Part shown: positions 1 to 9,844 of the stretch, piece after piece | How the letters are laid out: each line of letters begins with the position of its first letter | Position numbering within the stretch: the stretch's first letter is position 1 | Source of the DNA: Aquimarina macrocephali JAMB N27 | GTDB lineage: Bacteria; Bacteroidota; Bacteroidia; Flavobacteriales; Flavobacteriaceae | Direction: 5' to 3' | Assembly: GCF_000520995.1 (NCBI RefSeq) | Contig: NZ_JACA01000001.1 | Location: 558,001 to 622,000, forward strand | DNA: 64,000 nucleotides | Made by a program: the position numbers and the translations under genes | The notes under the pieces: generated by a model | Seen by the model: only the letters and a program-made list of their open reading frames with translations | Told to the model about the DNA's origin: nothing | The model's database searches: none

Positions 1-2212
1 AACCGTTTCCTATATTCTTCCAACTCTGTCCATAGTTTTCACTTACATAGATATAAGGTTTAAAATCATCCCATCGATATCCATTTAATGTTACATATAC
101 TCTTCCCTTTTTATGAGAAGAAGCAATCACTCTTGACACCCAAAGATCTTTAGGAAAAGATTCCGAAATCTTACTCCAACTTCCTCCAGAATTTTTAGTT
201 ACATATACTAATCCATCATCACTACCTGTGTAGATCAGTCCAAATTGAAATATCGATTCGGCAATAGTAGATAATGTTCCATAAGCTACATTTCCTTTTT
301 TACCACCATTCGTTAAATCGTTAGATATAGTAGTCCAGTCATCACCCTGGTTCATAGAGCGCATTAACTTATTACCTCCTAAATATAAAATGTCTTGATT
401 GTGTGGCGACAGTAAAATTGGTGTTTGCCAATTAAATCGATAAGGAGATTCTCCTAGCTCATGCTTAGGTTGAATATAGGTTTGTTTGTTTTTTGCACGA
501 TGTATTCTAAAATAATTACCAAACTGAAATCCAGTATATACAATATTTGCATCCCGATCATCAATCTGCACCTGCATACCATCACCTCCCATAATACTTT
601 CCCAGGGGTAATGACCATTTTGATGCCAGGAATCATCTTCTTTAGCATTATGCGCTCCTACCCAAACTCCATTATCTTGCAATCCGCCATATACATTATA
701 TGGTTTCTCATGATCAATATTAATTGCATAAAACTGTCCCACACTAGGTTGATTTGCTTTTATCCAGTTTTCTCCATCATCGTAAGAGATATTTAGTCCC
801 CCATCATTACCATTTATCAAGTGCATAGGGTTTTTAGGATTGATCCACAATGAATGATGATCGGCATGAACGTTTTGTCCATTAATATTGGTAAATGTTT
901 TTCCGGCATCTTTAGATTTCAAAATAGGGACTCCAGAAATATATATATGATCCTTATTAGCTGGGTTTACCTGTATTTGAGCAAAGTAATATCCATAACT
1001 ATAAAATAGATCATCTATATAGTCTTTATGGGTTTTTGTCCAAGATTTCCCGCCATCATTGCTTCTGTATACTTCTGCTCCTATAACCGGAGTATCAAAT
1101 AACATTGCATTAGCGTTTTCGAGGTATTTCGAGAGGTCTATTGGTTTTACTGTACCTCCACGCACAAGTTGCTTTACATTATCTGCTCTATATTTTTCTT
1201 GAAACCCATTAGTTTTTAAAAATGCATTTAGCTTTTTATTTTCCAGTTTTAAAAAAGCTTCTGATGACATCGTTTTAAAATCCTCTTTGGTTAATCCGGT
1301 ACCGCTTTTTTTGGTATCGTTTTCCTTTCTTCTATACTGGCTATCATGTACAGCATATATTGTGTTTTCATCAAAAACGGCAAGGCCAATTCGACCTACT
1401 CCTTCTCCTGTAGGAAAACCACTTCCTTCTATAGATATTTTATTCCAGGTAGTTCCAGCATCAATACTTTTATAAATCCCTGACCCTAATCCATTACCTT
1501 CAAAATTCCAGGCTTTACGATCTTTATCCCATGCAGCTGCGTACATAATATTATAGTTGCCAGGCGCATATGCCAAATCAATGATACCCGTTCGATCGTT
1601 AATAAACAACGTTTTTTTCCAGGTAGTCCCTCCATCTGTTGTTTTATAGACTCCACGTTCTTGATTAGAAGAATATAAGTGCCCTGTTACTCCCACGACT
1701 ACCTCATCTGGATTATTAGGGTTAATAACGATTCTACCTATATGATGTGAATCGAGTAGTCCTACATTTTTCCATGTCTTACCATTATCTGTAGATTTTA
1801 GAATTCCTATTCCTGCATAGGATGACCTAGACGAATTATTTTCACCGGTTCCTACCCAAATAATATTATTTTTCCAGTCTACTGCAATATCACCTACATT
1901 AATTGTCTCTGCCGAATCCAGAACAGGTTCAAAAATAGTTCCATTATTTACTGTATGCCACAACCCTCCAGAAGCATATCCTACATAAAACTCTGTAGTA
2001 TTTTCTGGGTTTATATCAACATCAACTACACGACCACTCATTACAGTTGGGCCAATATTTTTAAAAGGTACATGTTTTACTAAAGAAGACTTTTCCATTT
2101 GCTTTTTGTTCAGCAATCCTTTCTGTACTAATTCTGCATTAGTAGCGGGTTGTTGAGAAAAAATAAAAGAAGAAAGAAATAGGAAAAATAATGATGATGT
2201 AAATATTTTCAT
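1..2212 (-). CDS. Secreted BNR/sortilin-like repeat protein (3' end outside window)
   Basis: The frame is open from an ATG at 2212 to the left edge, 736 codons with no stop, so the C-terminus is missing. A Sec signal peptide (about 20 residues, ending FSQQ) is followed by a run of Asp-box (BNR) motifs of the form S/T-x-D-x-G-x-T-W/F, seen as STDNGKTW, TTDGGTTW, SIDAGTTW, SNDGGKSW, SKDAGKTF, SYDDGENW and SENYGQSW. This is the architecture of Bacteroidota 'glycosyl hydrolase, VPS10/sortilin-like' proteins, which form beta-propellers and usually exceed 1000 residues. The name glycosyl hydrolase is historical; no catalytic residues can be assigned here. It is probably exported to the periplasm or surface. 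A T9SS tail, if present, lies outside the window. Confidence 0.9.
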   Translation of the reverse strand, partial: MKIFTSSLFFLFLSSFIFSQQPATNAELVQKGLLNKKQMEKSSLVKHVPFKNIGPTVMSGRVVDVDINPENTTEFYVGYASGGLWHTVNNGTIFEPVLDSAETINVGDIAVDWKNNIIWVGTGENNSSRSSYAGIGILKSTDNGKTWKNVGLLDSHHIGRIVINPNNPDEVVVGVTGHLYSSNQERGVYKTTDGGTTWKKTLFINDRTGIIDLAYAPGNYNIMYAAAWDKDRKAWNFEGNGLGSGIYKSIDAGTTWNKISIEGSGFPTGEGVGRIGLAVFDENTIYAVHDSQYRRKENDTKKSGTGLTKEDFKTMSSEAFLKLENKKLNAFLKTNGFQEKYRADNVKQLVRGGTVKPIDLSKYLENANAMLFDTPVIGAEVYRSNDGGKSWTKTHKDYIDDLFYSYGYYFAQIQVNPANKDHIYISGVPILKSKDAGKTFTNINGQNVHADHHSLWINPKNPMHLINGNDGGLNISYDDGENWIKANQPSVGQFYAINIDHEKPYNVYGGLQDNGVWVGAHNAKEDDSWHQNGHYPWESIMGGDGMQVQIDDRDANIVYTGFQFGNYFRIHRAKNKQTYIQPKHELGESPYRFNWQTPILLSPHNQDILYLGGNKLMRSMNQGDDWTTISNDLTNGGKKGNVAYGTLSTIAESIFQFGLIYTGSDDGLVYVTKNSGGSWSKISESFPKDLWVSRVIASSHKKGRVYVTLNGYRWDDFKPYIYVSENYGQSWKNIGNG

Positions 2213-2397
2213 TTTGATGGGTGTTTAGTGCGTTGAAAGTAGATATTGTTATAACAAACTCAAAATTTTTAGATATTGTTTAACAATCATTTGCCATAAA
2301 ACAATAGTTATAAAACGCAAAGGATAGTATCTATTTTTTGCGTTTCTCGTAATTTTTTAGTTAATTTATTAAGTACTAATCAATAAAACACACAATC

Positions 2398-2679
2398 ATG
2401 GAAGAGTATTTACCGTTAATTATTCAATTAATCAGCGGGGCCGTGGGAGGAAACATCGCAGGCTCATTATTAAAAAATGCATCTTTGGGTAAAGTAGGAA
2501 ATTCAATTCTGGGAATACTCGGAGGAGGTTTAGGTGGATATTTGTTAAGTTATCTGGGAATCGGTACTTCTGGCGGAATGGATTTGTCCGGAATATTAGG
2601 AAGCATTGCTGGTGGTGGAGTTGGTGGTGGTGTATTAATGGCTATAATAGGTTTAATCAAAAATGCAATAAGCAAATAA
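2398..2679 (+). CDS. Small glycine-zipper membrane peptide, unknown function
   Basis: This is a 93-residue protein made almost entirely of Gly, Leu, Ile, Ala and Ser, with Gly-rich stretches such as GGGLGG, GGGVGGG and AGGGVGG spaced between hydrophobic helices. Two or three membrane-spanning or membrane-inserting helices with glycine-zipper packing are likely, at about 5-25, 35-60 and 65-90. It has no signal peptide cleavage site and no charged catalytic motif. It stands alone: the upstream gene is divergent and a strong terminator follows at 2726. Family and function are not recognised. Comparable glycine-zipper peptides act as membrane-anchored structural proteins or pore-forming peptides, but that is only analogy. 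The start ATG is the first in frame. Confidence 0.7.
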   Translation: MEEYLPLIIQLISGAVGGNIAGSLLKNASLGKVGNSILGILGGGLGGYLLSYLGIGTSGGMDLSGILGSIAGGGVGGGVLMAIIGLIKNAISK

Positions 2680-2725
2680 AAATACATTCATATTAGCAAA
2701 AAAAGTTAAGGTAAATTAAATATTT

Positions 2726-2761
2726 AAAAAGGAACTCATAAGATTTTGAGTTCCTTTTTTT
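2726..2761 (+). terminator. Rho-independent terminator after glycine-zipper gene
   Basis: An 8-bp stem (GGAACTCA at 2731-2738 with TGAGTTCC at 2747-2754) is preceded by A5 and followed by a T-run. It separates the 2398 gene from the aminopeptidase gene. Confidence 0.85.
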
Positions 2762-2863
2762 ATTACGCAAATAATAATCATATTTTTGAAGAAAATCAGT
2801 ATTCTTAATCCTCGTTTGGTCTAGAGGGCTTATGAGGTTTGTAATTAAACAACATATCATACA

Positions 2864-4156
2864 ATGAAATATAACCAGATCGATAGAAATCTCTTTATCA
2901 AAAATCGTAAAAACTTTACAGCACAAATGAAACCCAATAGCATTGCTATATTTAATAGTAATGATATATATCCAATTAGTGCCGATAGTACTATGCCTTT
3001 TGAGCAGCATAGAGATATTTTTTACCTAAGTGGTGTTGATCAGGAAGAAAGTGTATTATTACTTTTTCCCGATGCTCCTATGGAGAAACATCGTGAGATT
3101 TTATTTCTAAAAGAAACCAATGAACATATTGCAATTTGGGAAGGTGAAAAATTAACCAAAGAACGAGCTTTTGATGTTTCTGGAGTCAGAACCGTATATT
3201 GGCTTCAGGATTTAGAGAAAATTTTCTTTGAACTCATGACACAATGTGAAACCGTGTATGTAAACACTAACGAACATTACAGATCTAGTGTAGAAACAGA
3301 AACTCGTGAAGATCGTTTTACCAAATGGTGGAAAGCAAAATATCCAGCACATACCGTAGCAAAAAGCAATCCTATTTTACAACGATTGCGTGCAATAAAA
3401 GATCCTATAGAAATTGATCTTATGCAAACAGCTTGTAATATTACCGAAAAAGGATTTCGAAGACTTTTAAGCTTTGTAAAACCAGATGTTTGGGAGTATA
3501 ATATTGAAGCCGAATTATTGCACGAATTTATCAATAACAGATCCAAAGGTTTTGCCTATACTCCTATAATCGCAAGCGGAAATAATGCCAATGTACTTCA
3601 TTATATAGAAAATAACCAACCCTGTAAAGCAGGAGATTTAATCCTTATGGATGTTGCTGCAGAATATGCCAATTACTCTAGTGATTTGTCACGTACAATT
3701 CCGGTATCGGGAAAATATTCTAAACGTCAACGAGATGTTTATGACGCTGTACTTAGAGTTAAAAATGAAGCTACCAAAATGTTGGTTCCAGGAACTGTTT
3801 GGGCCGATTATCATGTTGAAGTTGGTAAAATTATGACATCTGAATTATTAGGTTTAGGTCTTATAGATAAGGTCGATGTGCAAAAGGAAGATCCAGAATG
3901 GCCTGCATACAAAAAATACTTTATGCACGGCACCTCTCACCATATAGGATTAGATACTCATGATTATGGTATCCTTACTGACCCTATGAAAGCTAATATG
4001 GTATTTACTGTTGAGCCAGGAATTTATATTCCTGATGAAGGTTTTGGAATTCGTATTGAGGATGATGTAGTGATCCAGGAAAAAGGAGAGCCTTCTAACC
4101 TAATGGCTAATATTCCTATCGAAGCTGAAGAAATTGAAGAATTAATGAATAATTAG
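2864..4156 (+). CDS. pepP: Xaa-Pro aminopeptidase (aminopeptidase P, M24B)
   Basis: This 430-residue cytosolic enzyme removes N-terminal residues from peptides with proline in second position. The N-terminal creatinase-like domain (about 1-170) is followed by the pita-bread M24 domain. The five dimetal ligands are all visible: D263 (MDVAAEY), D274 (SDLSRT), H359 (in HGTSHHIGLD), E384 (VEPGIYI) and E399 (RIEDDV). Length matches E. coli PepP. There is no signal peptide. A near-consensus -7 box TATTTTTG lies at 2781-2788, but without a clear TTG upstream, so the promoter is uncertain. The gene appears monocistronic. Confidence 0.95.
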   Translation: MKYNQIDRNLFIKNRKNFTAQMKPNSIAIFNSNDIYPISADSTMPFEQHRDIFYLSGVDQEESVLLLFPDAPMEKHREILFLKETNEHIAIWEGEKLTKERAFDVSGVRTVYWLQDLEKIFFELMTQCETVYVNTNEHYRSSVETETREDRFTKWWKAKYPAHTVAKSNPILQRLRAIKDPIEIDLMQTACNITEKGFRRLLSFVKPDVWEYNIEAELLHEFINNRSKGFAYTPIIASGNNANVLHYIENNQPCKAGDLILMDVAAEYANYSSDLSRTIPVSGKYSKRQRDVYDAVLRVKNEATKMLVPGTVWADYHVEVGKIMTSELLGLGLIDKVDVQKEDPEWPAYKKYFMHGTSHHIGLDTHDYGILTDPMKANMVFTVEPGIYIPDEGFGIRIEDDVVIQEKGEPSNLMANIPIEAEEIEELMNN

Positions 4157-4313
4157 ACCTCAACAAAATCATCTATAAGCTCTGTACATACATTATCTGT
4201 ATGGGGCTTATATTACCCCCTGAAAACACGAAAAAAAATGGCGGTAAAGCCGTAAGGTAGTTTCTCTTATTTTTTATAGTTTAGTTGAGAATAACTCTAA
4301 AACCAGTTCTACT

Positions 4314-4706
4314 ATGAAAAAGCTTCTTCTATGTTTTTTCGTCATTACGCTTTGCAATGCCTGCACTAAAAAAAACAAATCGCCATTAGTTGGTAAATGG
4401 AAGCTAACACATGTACTGGTCGATCCAGGAAATGGAAAAGGTGCCTTTCAAAAAACGAACCAAGAAAAAGTTATCGAATTCTTTAATGATGGCACCTTAA
4501 AAACAAACGTATCTTACTGCCCATTAGACAATGATAAGACTATTGGAATGTCTGGAACGTATGATATGAATCATACTCAGCTTATCATGGCTTGTACATC
4601 TTCAGAATCTAAAATAAATTTTGAAATAAACGATTCTAAGTTGATCATCGATTATCCGACTCAATGCATGGAGCCTTGCAAAGAAAAATATACCAAAATT
4701 GATTGA
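4314..4706 (+). CDS. Lipocalin-like lipoprotein
   Basis: This 130-residue protein has a lipoprotein signal peptide (MKKLLLCFFVITLCNAC, lipidated Cys17). The mature part opens with LVGKWKLTH, the signature start of the small Bacteroidota lipocalin-like domain, followed by alternating beta-strands (KVIEFFNDGTLK, SGTYDMNHTQLIMAC, SKINFEINDSKLIIDYP). Four mature Cys (in SYCPLD, MACTSS and QCMEPCK) may form disulfides. Ligand unknown. It is flanked by intergenic spacers on both sides and is probably a single-gene unit. The domain call rests on the first motif and overall size. Confidence 0.7.
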   Translation: MKKLLLCFFVITLCNACTKKNKSPLVGKWKLTHVLVDPGNGKGAFQKTNQEKVIEFFNDGTLKTNVSYCPLDNDKTIGMSGTYDMNHTQLIMACTSSESKINFEINDSKLIIDYPTQCMEPCKEKYTKID

Positions 4707-4842
4707 TAGTCTTCTTTTTTAAACAACCGAACTAAATCTAAAATTCGCATAAAATCTTATAATCGCTAGTAAAAAATCTCTCATCTTGTTATATAAACTA
4801 ATTAAGAGTTTCTCGTAATTGATAAAAACCGTATTTCTTTTA

Positions 4843-4874
4843 TTGACTTTGATATCAATATTTAAATACTTTTG
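4843..4874 (+). promoter_or_regulatory. Bacteroidota-type promoter for TPR/AraC gene
   Basis: A TTG at 4843-4845, a 21-nt spacer and TACTTTTG at 4867-4874 match the Bacteroidota TTG-N19..23-TAnnTTTG pattern. The expected transcription start near 4880 lies about 25 nt before the ATG at 4905. Confidence 0.6.
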
Positions 4875-4904
4875 ACTCTTAATTAAAATTCTAAATGGTA
4901 TGGT

Positions 4905-6629
4905 ATGTATTTAAAACTACTTAGCAGCATTGTCATTTTTTCTATCTCGTTTATAAGCTATGGGCAATCTTTTCAGGTTCCTGATTCCTTGATGCAAAAA
5001 ACATACAAACAGCTTAGTGAAGACTTTCATACAAATTTAGATAGTAATAAGTCAAAAGCAAGATTATATGCCCAGGCATATTTTAACAAAGGAAAAAACA
5101 GCAAAGACAGCAGTCGCATAGCGTGGTCTTATGTATATAAAAGTCTATTGTATAATGATTCGAAAAATAGAAAAATAGAAGCTCTAGATAGTGCTGTTTT
5201 TTTTGGCAAAAATATAGTTAAAAAGAACCATCCAGAGGTTTTCTATAATAAAAGAGCAATTTCCTTTGGAGAGTTTGGTGACCTTAATAATAGTTTTAAG
5301 GACTACTTAACAGCATTAGACCACTCTAGAAAAAACAATAATGCACCATATATATATCTTCTAAAGCATAATATTGCAAATTTAAAAAGGAAACTAGGAA
5401 AATATGACGAGGCCAAAAGATTATTTATAGAATGTATAACGTATGAAAAAAGCATCAAAAACAAAACGAAACGAGACACTATTTCTTATCTATTGACGCT
5501 AACAGAACTCGTCTCTGTATATAGATTAAATAATCAAATAGATTCTGCAAAAATTTTAAATAAAGAAGGAGCTAAGTTTTCTAAAGGTAAACCCGTTGGA
5601 TTTTTATTCGACTTAAATGATGGTGTTTTAGATTATCACGACCAAGAATATAGTACTTCGGTAAAGAAAATTAAAACAGTATTACCCAAAATTATTAATC
5701 CTGAAAGAGGTTATGAAAGTACTACCGATTTAATTAATGCGTATCTATATTTAGGAAATTCTAATAAAAGCTTAGGTGAAATCTCAAAGTCTATTAATTA
5801 CTTCAAAAAAATAGATTCTATATCTAAAACTTTAAATTATTTTTTACCCGAAAGTAGATCAGCCTATATAGAACTGGTTGATTATTACAAATCTATTGAT
5901 GACCACACCAACCAATTACTGTACATAAATAAATTATTAAGTGCAGATAGTATTTTAACAAAGAACTACAGGATTGTTAGTGATAAAATATTAAGAGAAT
6001 TTGATACTCAGGAACTCCTTGAGCAAAAACAGAAAATCATAGCTTCATTAGAAAAAGAAAACAATAGGATATCTTCTCAAAATATTATCATATTAATATT
6101 TCTGTTATTAAGCCTAATTGGTATTGGTTACTATTACTATCGACAACAGCTTTACAAAAAGAGGTTTTTAAAACTCTTGCATCAAATTTCTGATCAAAAC
6201 CAAAAAAAAAATCAATCTAATGATGATCCAAGTCCCTCATCAATTAACAAAAAGACCCTAGACAAACTACTTAACAAGCTACAGCAATTTGAAGAAAAAA
6301 AAGAGTTTTTAAGACCTCTAACCTCAAAAGATCTTGCCAAAAGCTTTGGATCAAACTCTAGTTATCTTTCTAAAGTGGTTAATACTTTTAAAGAAAAAAG
6401 TTTCAGTAATTATATCAATGATTTACGAATCGATTTTGTAATCGATAAATTAAACGATGATTCGATATTTAGAAAATATACAGTGCAAGCCATTGCACAA
6501 GAAATTGGTTTTAATAATTCTGAAGCATTTTCTAAAGCATTCTATAAAAAGACAGGGATTTATCCTTCATATTTTATTAAAAAGTTAGAAAAGCAAAAAA
6601 ATAGTAAGTCTAATCAGTCTTCTCGTTGA
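4905..6629 (+). CDS. TPR-repeat membrane sensor with AraC-type DNA-binding domain
   Basis: This 574-residue protein has a Sec signal peptide (about 1-20, ending SYGQ), a periplasmic region of TPR-like helical repeats (about 30-370), a coiled coil, one transmembrane helix (about 394-413, IIILIFLLLSLIGIGYYYY) and a C-terminal AraC/XylS helix-turn-helix domain (about 455-565). The last contains FGSNSSYLSKVVNTF and the conserved second helix region IGFNNSEAFSKAFYKKTGIYPSYF. This is the flavobacterial one-piece sensor-regulator layout: the TPR part senses in the periplasm and the HTH acts in the cytoplasm. Targets and signal are unknown; it sits between single genes with no clear partner. Confidence 0.85.
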   Translation: MYLKLLSSIVIFSISFISYGQSFQVPDSLMQKTYKQLSEDFHTNLDSNKSKARLYAQAYFNKGKNSKDSSRIAWSYVYKSLLYNDSKNRKIEALDSAVFFGKNIVKKNHPEVFYNKRAISFGEFGDLNNSFKDYLTALDHSRKNNNAPYIYLLKHNIANLKRKLGKYDEAKRLFIECITYEKSIKNKTKRDTISYLLTLTELVSVYRLNNQIDSAKILNKEGAKFSKGKPVGFLFDLNDGVLDYHDQEYSTSVKKIKTVLPKIINPERGYESTTDLINAYLYLGNSNKSLGEISKSINYFKKIDSISKTLNYFLPESRSAYIELVDYYKSIDDHTNQLLYINKLLSADSILTKNYRIVSDKILREFDTQELLEQKQKIIASLEKENNRISSQNIIILIFLLLSLIGIGYYYYRQQLYKKRFLKLLHQISDQNQKKNQSNDDPSPSSINKKTLDKLLNKLQQFEEKKEFLRPLTSKDLAKSFGSNSSYLSKVVNTFKEKSFSNYINDLRIDFVIDKLNDDSIFRKYTVQAIAQEIGFNNSEAFSKAFYKKTGIYPSYFIKKLEKQKNSKSNQSSR

Positions 6630-6699
6630 TATTTCTACTCATCTATAGAATATTTTCTATACTTCCTTCGTTGAATACAAAAACTCTCTTTTATATATT

Positions 6700-7083
6700 A
6701 TGCAACGAATGAAAATCACTGCTGGTCACCAGCAAGCTATGCCATATATAGTAGTAGAAAAAGCTGAAGATTTTATTGATTTCATTCGAAAAATCTTTCA
6801 GGCACAGGAAATGATACGAAGCCTGGATGTTGATAACAGAATACAGCACTCAGAAATTAGGATCGGTGATACCACTATTCTTCTTACAGAAGCTTCACAA
6901 CATAATCCTGCACACCCCGGGTGCATGTATGTTTATGTAAAAGATACTGATCAAACATATTATGAAGCAATAGATGCAGGAGCCAAATCCTTGATGGAAC
7001 CTATAGAAGAAGATTATGGAGCCAGAGGAGCCGGTTTTCAAGATCCATTTGGTAACACCTGGTGGATTGCTACATTAAATTAA
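6700..7083 (+). CDS. VOC-superfamily (PhnB/glyoxalase-like) protein
   Basis: The 127-residue cytosolic protein has the two beta-alpha-beta-beta-beta halves of the vicinal-oxygen-chelate fold. The N-terminal half opens with PYIVVEKAEDFIDFIRKIFQAQ and the C-terminal half ends in DYGARGAGFQDPFGNTWWIAT, typical of PhnB/YdcA-like VOC proteins. Substrate cannot be predicted; such proteins include epimerases, dioxygenase-like and antibiotic-binding members. A second ATG at 6709 could be the real start. It follows the AraC gene by 70 nt on the same strand and could be co-transcribed. Confidence 0.8.
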   Translation: MQRMKITAGHQQAMPYIVVEKAEDFIDFIRKIFQAQEMIRSLDVDNRIQHSEIRIGDTTILLTEASQHNPAHPGCMYVYVKDTDQTYYEAIDAGAKSLMEPIEEDYGARGAGFQDPFGNTWWIATLN

Positions 7084-7110
7084 GTCTGATCAAAAACGAT
7101 TATTCTATAT

Positions 7111-8454
7111 TTAGTTACATCCTAAATCCTGTTGAGATTGTACATCATTAACCGGAAAGCATAATCCCGATTTCAACGTTTCAGGCACATACCGATTAAG
7201 ATCAGTATCCCGTAAACTAGTTTCTATAAAAGCCGTGAGGTTATCTATTTCCTGATCTGTCAAATCAATAGTACCAAATTGAGTTGCCAGGTTTTCATCT
7301 GTTACTTCTGTTGATTGCGGGATTCCTTTATTTTTATATACCACAACATCTCTTACCGATGTAAATGTTCCTCCGTGACCATAAAAACCATTATCAGTTA
7401 TATTATAAAGAGTTGGTGTTTTAAATTTATAGTTATCATTTGGATTTTTAGTAAAACCTCCCCTTCCTTTCTTTACATTTTCAAAACCTGCACTATCTAG
7501 CACCAATGCTTTATTAGAATTATCAAAGTCCCCCATCCCAAAAGCATGAAAACTCTTATCATTTAATGCTGGACCAGTATGACATTGATAACATTTTCCG
7601 TTACCAAAAAACGAAATTGCTCCTTTCTTTTCTGCATCACTCATAGCATCATAGTCTCCTTTTAACCACTCTTGCCAAGGCGATTTATTGGCAAGTAATG
7701 TTCTTTCATAAGCAGCCATGGCCAAACCTGCATTCTTAGTAGTATATCGCTGGCTCTCTATAATATCACCAAAAGCCTTATCAAACATTTCCTTATATCC
7801 AAGTGTATTTACAAAAGCCTCATCAATCAATAGTCTATGTACTCCCTGACCTTTTATTGCTTGAACTTCTATGCCTTGAAATCCTAAAAAATTCTCTTGA
7901 ATATTTGTCCAATTACTTTCTGTTCCTGCATTAGTTCCTGTACCTCCAAATTGTCCATTCCATAACATTACATCTTGGTACGCCACGTTTAAAAGAGTAG
8001 GTGAACGAAGTGGTTGGATGTCAACAGAATCAATAGGAACATTAGTATTTATTAATCTACCATTACCATTGGTTCCAAAACCTATACCACATTCTCCAAT
8101 ACCTTGTCTTAATCCTGAGCTAAATCCCGCAGCAACTTGATGACAAGAGGCACAAGAATATGTCGCTTTCATCTCATCTATTTTTGGGTTTCCGCCAAGA
8201 GCTGTTTCATGCAATAATAACTTTCCTAATTCAACTTTTTCCTTAGTAATTGGATTTAGAGGATCTTGAGGTATTTTAAGATAATCATCACTTTGTGGTA
8301 AAATAAAATAAGCAAGACCTTTGTCTTCAGAAATATTGGTTAAAAGAGTTTTTAAGTCTTTATCCAAACCTGATGCTATAGGTACATAGTCATCATCATT
8401 AGCACAAGAAAATAAAAGTAATGTAATAAGTATAAGAGTAGTTATTTTTCCCAT
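7111..8454 (-). CDS. Di-heme cytochrome c peroxidase family lipoprotein
   Basis: This 447-residue exported protein has a lipoprotein signal (lipidated Cys17 in LLLFSCAND) and two c-type heme sites, CASCH (C101, C104, H105) and CYQCH (C288, C291, H292). It is the CCP/MauG superfamily layout: an N-terminal electron-transfer or active-site heme and a C-terminal heme domain. The C-terminal heme region continues into TPTLYNITDNGFYGHGGTFTSVRDVV. It is about 100 residues longer than classical CcpA; the extra length lies mostly between the two hemes. It could reduce periplasmic peroxide or oxidise a protein partner. It is distant from the second di-heme protein at 19007. Transcribed alone toward its convergent neighbour. 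Confidence 0.9.
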   Translation of the reverse strand: MGKITTLILITLLLFSCANDDDYVPIASGLDKDLKTLLTNISEDKGLAYFILPQSDDYLKIPQDPLNPITKEKVELGKLLLHETALGGNPKIDEMKATYSCASCHQVAAGFSSGLRQGIGECGIGFGTNGNGRLINTNVPIDSVDIQPLRSPTLLNVAYQDVMLWNGQFGGTGTNAGTESNWTNIQENFLGFQGIEVQAIKGQGVHRLLIDEAFVNTLGYKEMFDKAFGDIIESQRYTTKNAGLAMAAYERTLLANKSPWQEWLKGDYDAMSDAEKKGAISFFGNGKCYQCHTGPALNDKSFHAFGMGDFDNSNKALVLDSAGFENVKKGRGGFTKNPNDNYKFKTPTLYNITDNGFYGHGGTFTSVRDVVVYKNKGIPQSTEVTDENLATQFGTIDLTDQEIDNLTAFIETSLRDTDLNRYVPETLKSGLCFPVNDVQSQQDLGCN

Positions 8455-8572
8455 AGATTCCCTTTATATAAAATTATTAAAATTTGTTTTCTGGCGCGAA
8501 TGTAACAAAAACTAATACAATACAAAAGGGGAATTTACCCCTAAAAACCTTTAATTTTTATGTTTATAAAAA

Positions 8573-9844
8573 TCACTTTGTTTTTGAAAAGATATTCATA
8601 ACAACTAGTGCTACCAATGCTGGTAATAACCAAGCTAAGCTATATACACCTAAAGGAAGGACTTTTATAAGCGGAGCAACATAGTCCTGCATTCCAATAG
8701 ACCCTAAAAAATCAGGAATACTAAATAAAATAGTTACAATAACAACAGTTCTAAATACTAATGAAGAAGTGAATCTATTGGGTAAAACATTTAATAGAAT
8801 CAAAATGATGGTTATAGGGTAAATAAACATAAGTGCCGGTATAGCCACATTGATGATATAGTGTACATCAAACTGTCCCATTAAAACACCCAAAATACAG
8901 GCTACAATTGCAGTAATAAAATATGCTTTTTGAGATCCATTATAAATACCTTTTATAAAATCTGCCGTACCTGTTACAATACCTACAGCTGTAGTAAAAC
9001 AAGCTAATCCAACTAGAATACTTAAAAATACTTTACCAATATTGCCCAGAGTTTTTAAACTCATCCCTGATAATAAATCTGTTCGGGAAATATCAGTGTC
9101 AAAATCAGCACCAAATAATGCACCGCTATAAATCATCCCTGCATAAATAACAAAAAGACCTACTCCCGCCAAAATACCTGATCCAATGATCAGTTTTCGA
9201 TTTCTATCAAAATTATTTTCTCCTTTAATTTTTAGAGAAACAATAATAACGCCACCTACAACAACGGCTCCTATTGCATCAAATGTTTGATATCCTTCTA
9301 GCAACCCTTTAATAAAAGGAGTTTGAAATTCTGAAGGATTAATCGCAGGAGTTTGCATTGAAAAAATACTAATACAAATAATACTAAGTACGACGATAAA
9401 TATAATAGGAGAAAGAAATTTGCCTAATAAACTAAGAATCTTAGATCGATTAAGTACAAAAAGCAATACTAACGCAAAATAAATAGTACTGGTCAACCAG
9501 GCATTTGTGCCAAAAAATGGTTGAATTGCCATCTCATGAGTAACAGATGCTGTTCTTGGAGAAGGCAATGTGATCGAGATCAAATAAACCAGTATACAAT
9601 AAATAAGACTAAATGTAGGAGATACTTTCTTTGCAAAATCAAGCATAGTTCCTTGTAAGCGAGCATGTGCAAAAATTCCTAACAAAGGAATAACTACTGC
9701 CGAAATAGCAAAACCCATAATAACCAGAAACCATGCATCACCCGCTTTATACCCCAAAAGTGGAGGAAGCATCAAGTTTCCTGCACCAAAGAACATTGAA
9801 AATAATGCAAATCCTGCAACAAAAGTTTCTTTATTAAATCTCAT
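8573..9844 (-). CDS. brnQ: Branched-chain amino acid transport carrier (LIVCS family)
   Basis: This is a 423-residue integral membrane protein with about 12 hydrophobic helices. The N-terminus (ETFVAGFALFSMFFGAGNLMLPP) is the hallmark of BrnQ carriers, which import Leu, Ile and Val with Na+ or H+. Length is normal for the family. Its ATG at 9844 is followed upstream by a 220-bp divergent spacer shared with the hydrolase gene at 10065. No other transport component is nearby, as expected for this single-subunit carrier. Confidence 0.93.
   Translation of the reverse strand: MRFNKETFVAGFALFSMFFGAGNLMLPPLLGYKAGDAWFLVIMGFAISAVVIPLLGIFAHARLQGTMLDFAKKVSPTFSLIYCILVYLISITLPSPRTASVTHEMAIQPFFGTNAWLTSTIYFALVLLFVLNRSKILSLLGKFLSPIIFIVVLSIICISIFSMQTPAINPSEFQTPFIKGLLEGYQTFDAIGAVVVGGVIIVSLKIKGENNFDRNRKLIIGSGILAGVGLFVIYAGMIYSGALFGADFDTDISRTDLLSGMSLKTLGNIGKVFLSILVGLACFTTAVGIVTGTADFIKGIYNGSQKAYFITAIVACILGVLMGQFDVHYIINVAIPALMFIYPITIILILLNVLPNRFTSSLVFRTVVIVTILFSIPDFLGSIGMQDYVAPLIKVLPLGVYSLAWLLPALVALVVMNIFSKTK

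Noticed and set aside
461-796. Plus-strand reading frame of 111 codons near the left edge
   Set aside because: It lies antisense to the long BNR gene, which has a signal peptide and eight Asp-box motifs. The antisense product is low-complexity and unlike any protein.
4174-4210. Hairpin after pepP (ATAAGC..GCTTAT with inner CATAC/GTATG)
   Set aside because: The stem is interrupted by unpaired bases and no T-run follows, so it was not called as a terminator.
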